Shown here one piece after another: positions 6,329-8,168 of a stretch of 8,168 nt of DNA; position 1 is the stretch's first letter, and each line of letters begins with the position of its first letter. This DNA is from Chloroflexota bacterium. GTDB taxonomy: Bacteria; Chloroflexota; Limnocylindria; Limnocylindrales; CSP1-4. The stretch lies in contig JARXKQ010000038.1 of the NCBI GenBank assembly GCA_030271555.1, positions 1 through 8,168 on the forward strand, read 5' to 3'. A model generated the notes under the pieces. That model was not told where the DNA came from. It saw only the letters and a list, made by a program, of their open reading frames with translations, and did not search any database. A program made the position numbers and the translations under genes.

Positions 6329-7143
6329 CGCGTGTCCCAGTCGAATGTCTTCAGGAGGTCGTCGGCCGAGCCGCGGGCCGCGTGCTGCTGCGTGCCGGAG
6401 CCAACCTTGGCGTCGGGCGAGCCGACGATCACGATCACCGAAACGGTCAGTCGGCCGTCCGTGGCACTCAGGATCGTCACTCCGCCTGGTGCAATGGGTG
6501 TGCCGTCGTTGCTGAGCAACGTGCCCGAGTAGACATCGCCCTCGCCGTTGACGTAGCCGATGCTGGGGCCAAGGAGCGCGTCATAGTCGTCGGTGTCCTT
6601 GACGCGGCCGATCACGAACGTGTCGACGACACCCAACTGCTGGGCAATCAGCTCAGCCGGCGAGGTCGCGGCGGGCACCGCGTGAATGACCACCTGGGCG
6701 TCGAAGCGGACAGAGCTGAGGACTGCGGTGTCGTCGGTCGAGTTGGTCACGGTCCACGAGTCGGGGTCGTACTCGAACGAGTAGTTGAGCGTCGCGCTCT
6801 GCCAGACCTCGCCCGAAAGCAGGATGGGTGAGTTGCTGATGGGCGTGGGCCCGGGCACGAACGGGGTTGCCGTCGCCCCTGGCTGGAGCGTTGCCGGGAC
6901 GGTGGTCGGGCCGGTGCTGGGACGCGGCGAAGGCGAGCCGTTCGACACCGGCGGGAGTGATTCCTGCGGCGCGCACGGCTTGTCTGGCTGACACGGCGCG
7001 ACCGGCGCCGGCGGCTGGTTGAACAGCACGAACACGATCCCCAGCAGCGCGACCGCCAGGATGCCGCCCACGAACAGGGCGATGATCATGTTCGGGCTGG
7101 ATTTCGACCCAGTCGGTGGCGGGGGAGCGGACGGAAAGCCCAT
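6325..7143 (-). CDS. Single-pass membrane protein with extracytoplasmic domain, function unknown
   Basis: A 272-aa protein that I do not recognise. A short Pro/Ser-rich N-terminus (1-18) leads to one strongly hydrophobic helix (about 19-41, MIIALFVGGILAVALLGIVF at its start). Next come a Cys pair (Cys51 and Cys57 in PCQPDKPC), a long Pro/Thr/Ser/Gly linker to about residue 105, and a globular C-terminal domain with alternating beta-like segments (SATLNYSFEYDPDSWTV and later GGVTILSATDGRLTVSVIV). The NYSFEYDPDSW segment recalls PsbP/LpqN-like secreted domains, but only weakly. The topology is probably N-in with the domain outside. The open frame extends upstream to 7344, but the ATG at 7143 is right because it overlaps the stop of the preceding gene as TGATG. 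Its own stop overlaps the sedolisin start as GTGA, so all three genes are probably translated together. Confidence 0.75.
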   Translation of the reverse strand: MGFPSAPPPPTGSKSSPNMIIALFVGGILAVALLGIVFVLFNQPPAPVAPCQPDKPCAPQESLPPVSNGSPSPRPSTGPTTVPATLQPGATATPFVPGPTPISNSPILLSGEVWQSATLNYSFEYDPDSWTVTNSTDDTAVLSSVRFDAQVVIHAVPAATSPAELIAQQLGVVDTFVIGRVKDTDDYDALLGPSIGYVNGEGDVYSGTLLSNDGTPIAPGGVTILSATDGRLTVSVIVIVGSPDAKVGSGTQQHAARGSADDLLKTFDWDTR

Positions 7144-8168
7144 CAGTCGGCCTTGGCAGCGGACGGAGCGTCTGGCGCGGGAGCCCGGCGCGATCGGGGC
7201 AGCGCCCGCAGCGAGATGCCGCACTGGCCGCAGAAGGTGTGCTCGGGCGTCATCAGGCCGCAGTTGGGACAGCGCATTTCGCGCGCCACACCAATCTCGC
7301 GCGACTCCTGCAGCAGACCCAGGTGGAGCACGCGCCGTAGCCACAGCAGGGCAACGACCGCGATGATGGCGAGAACCAGCGTTTGCGGGATCAGCGTGAG
7401 CAGCGTCTTGGCCAGTGCAGCGGCGATGAGCAGCACCAGCGCACCAACCAGCGCGCCAGCTGGCTGGCCCAGGACGCCCAGCGCGTTGCGGTCATTGACA
7501 GGCGACCGGTAGCGCAGCCACAGGGCCGCCGCGAAGGAACCCACCGCGCCGGCCGCGATGACCGGCTGGAGGACGCCCAGCGACAGCAGCTGGACGATCC
7601 ACGGCAGCGCGTCGCCCGCCGGTCGCAGCCCAGCGCCGAAAATTGGCAGAGCCTGAACGATCAAATGGGCGCCACTGAACGACACCGCCGACGCGGCACC
7701 AAATGTCGCGCCGTCGAGCACGTCGTTGAACCTCTTCCAGCGCAGCAGCAGCAGTGGCCCGGCCAGCATGAGCGCGCCCTCGACGATCGGTTGGCCAATG
7801 CCCGGAACCAGTATTGAGGTCAAATTGCTGCGGCCGAAACCGGTCGCGCCAGGCAGGTTGCCCACCAGCCAGCCGTACAGGATCCCGGCGAGCGCGCCCC
7901 ACAGCATGGTCGCGCCCAGCGTCGTGAGCGGCTCGTCCTCGTAGATGTCGACATCCCACAGGTAGAGCACCATCAGGAGCGGTACGAGAACGGCCGCGCT
8001 GGCGAGCGCGATGGGGTAGAAGCCGATCAAAGCGAGCCCGACGATGATCGCGACGCCTACGGCAAAGGCCAGCCGGAACGAGCGCATGTCGGCCCGCGGC
8101 AGCTGTGGGAAAAGCGTGCTTACCAGCGCCACCGCGTTGACGCGCTCATCGGGGGCAGCCGCGAACCG
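7143..8168 (-). CDS. PrsW-like polytopic membrane protein with C-terminal zinc ribbon, protease motifs degenerate (5' end beyond window)
   Basis: The frame is open to the right edge. GTG 8132 is the first visible start (329 aa), but twelve more codons (RFAAAPDERVNA) precede it without a stop, so the real start may lie outside. Numbering here is from that GTG. Multiple membrane helices run from about 20 to 268. The PrsW signature YLWDVDIYEDEPL (57-69) and DGATFGAASAVSF (140-152) are clear. At the catalytic positions the family's EExxK reads EGALM (118-122), and the Glu before Asn in the second motif is replaced around SGAHL (His156). The later conserved His appears to be Gln189. Proteolysis is therefore doubtful. 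The C-terminus carries CPNC (288-291) and CGQC (301-304), a four-Cys zinc ribbon, then a Pro/Ala/Arg tail. It is the first visible gene of the three-gene operon that ends with the sedolisin. A role as scaffold or sensor is inference only. Confidence 0.72.
   Translation of the reverse strand, partial: RFAAAPDERVNAVALVSTLFPQLPRADMRSFRLAFAVGVAIIVGLALIGFYPIALASAAVLVPLLMVLYLWDVDIYEDEPLTTLGATMLWGALAGILYGWLVGNLPGATGFGRSNLTSILVPGIGQPIVEGALMLAGPLLLLRWKRFNDVLDGATFGAASAVSFSGAHLIVQALPIFGAGLRPAGDALPWIVQLLSLGVLQPVIAAGAVGSFAAALWLRYRSPVNDRNALGVLGQPAGALVGALVLLIAAALAKTLLTLIPQTLVLAIIAVVALLWLRRVLHLGLLQESREIGVAREMRCPNCGLMTPEHTFCGQCGISLRALPRSRRAPAPDAPSAAKAD

Noticed and set aside
7144..7344. N-terminal extension of the single-pass membrane protein
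   Set aside because: These 67 codons run through the zinc-ribbon region of the upstream gene and look like a shadow. The TGATG junction gives a clean start at 7143.

Overview
This is a GC-rich, gene-dense stretch of bacterial chromosome with no RNA gene, mobile element or CRISPR array that I can see. Lipoproteins with Pro/Thr/Ser-rich linkers after the lipobox, a single-pass membrane protein with the same kind of linker, a secreted sedolisin and a cyanophycin-synthetase-like Mur ligase together suggest Chloroflexota, perhaps a soil or freshwater lineage. That placement is inference from protein style, not from a marker gene. The annotated terminal stop codons visible are TAG (four) and TGA (three).

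Layout from left to right. (1) Positions 1-1097, minus strand: a lipoprotein alpha/beta hydrolase with an Asp in the nucleophile-elbow position, overlapped at its 3' end by a second lipoprotein gene whose visible part looks like the start of a Vgb/YncE-type beta-propeller and which runs off the left edge. (2) Positions 1130-1642, plus strand: an ArsR-like winged-helix regulator, divergent from the hydrolase across a 32-bp gap. The gap holds a promoter candidate and an imperfect palindrome, so local control of the hydrolase operon is plausible. (3) Positions 1624-3372, minus strand: a Mur ligase resembling cyanophycin synthetase without its ATP-grasp domain, overlapping the regulator tail to tail. 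(4) Positions 3411-4616, plus strand: a carboxypeptidase-G2-like M20 metallopeptidase, divergent from the Mur ligase. (5) Positions 4625-8168, minus strand: a translationally coupled operon of three genes, in transcription order a PrsW-like membrane protein with a zinc ribbon (open at the right edge), a single-pass membrane protein with an extracytoplasmic domain, and a lipoprotein sedolisin (S53).

Two points stand out. The sedolisin reading frame is broken by one in-frame TAA just before its catalytic Ser motif. The PrsW-like protein has the family fold signature but non-catalytic residues at the protease positions. Most of the window concerns the cell surface. No classical defence or mobile system is visible.
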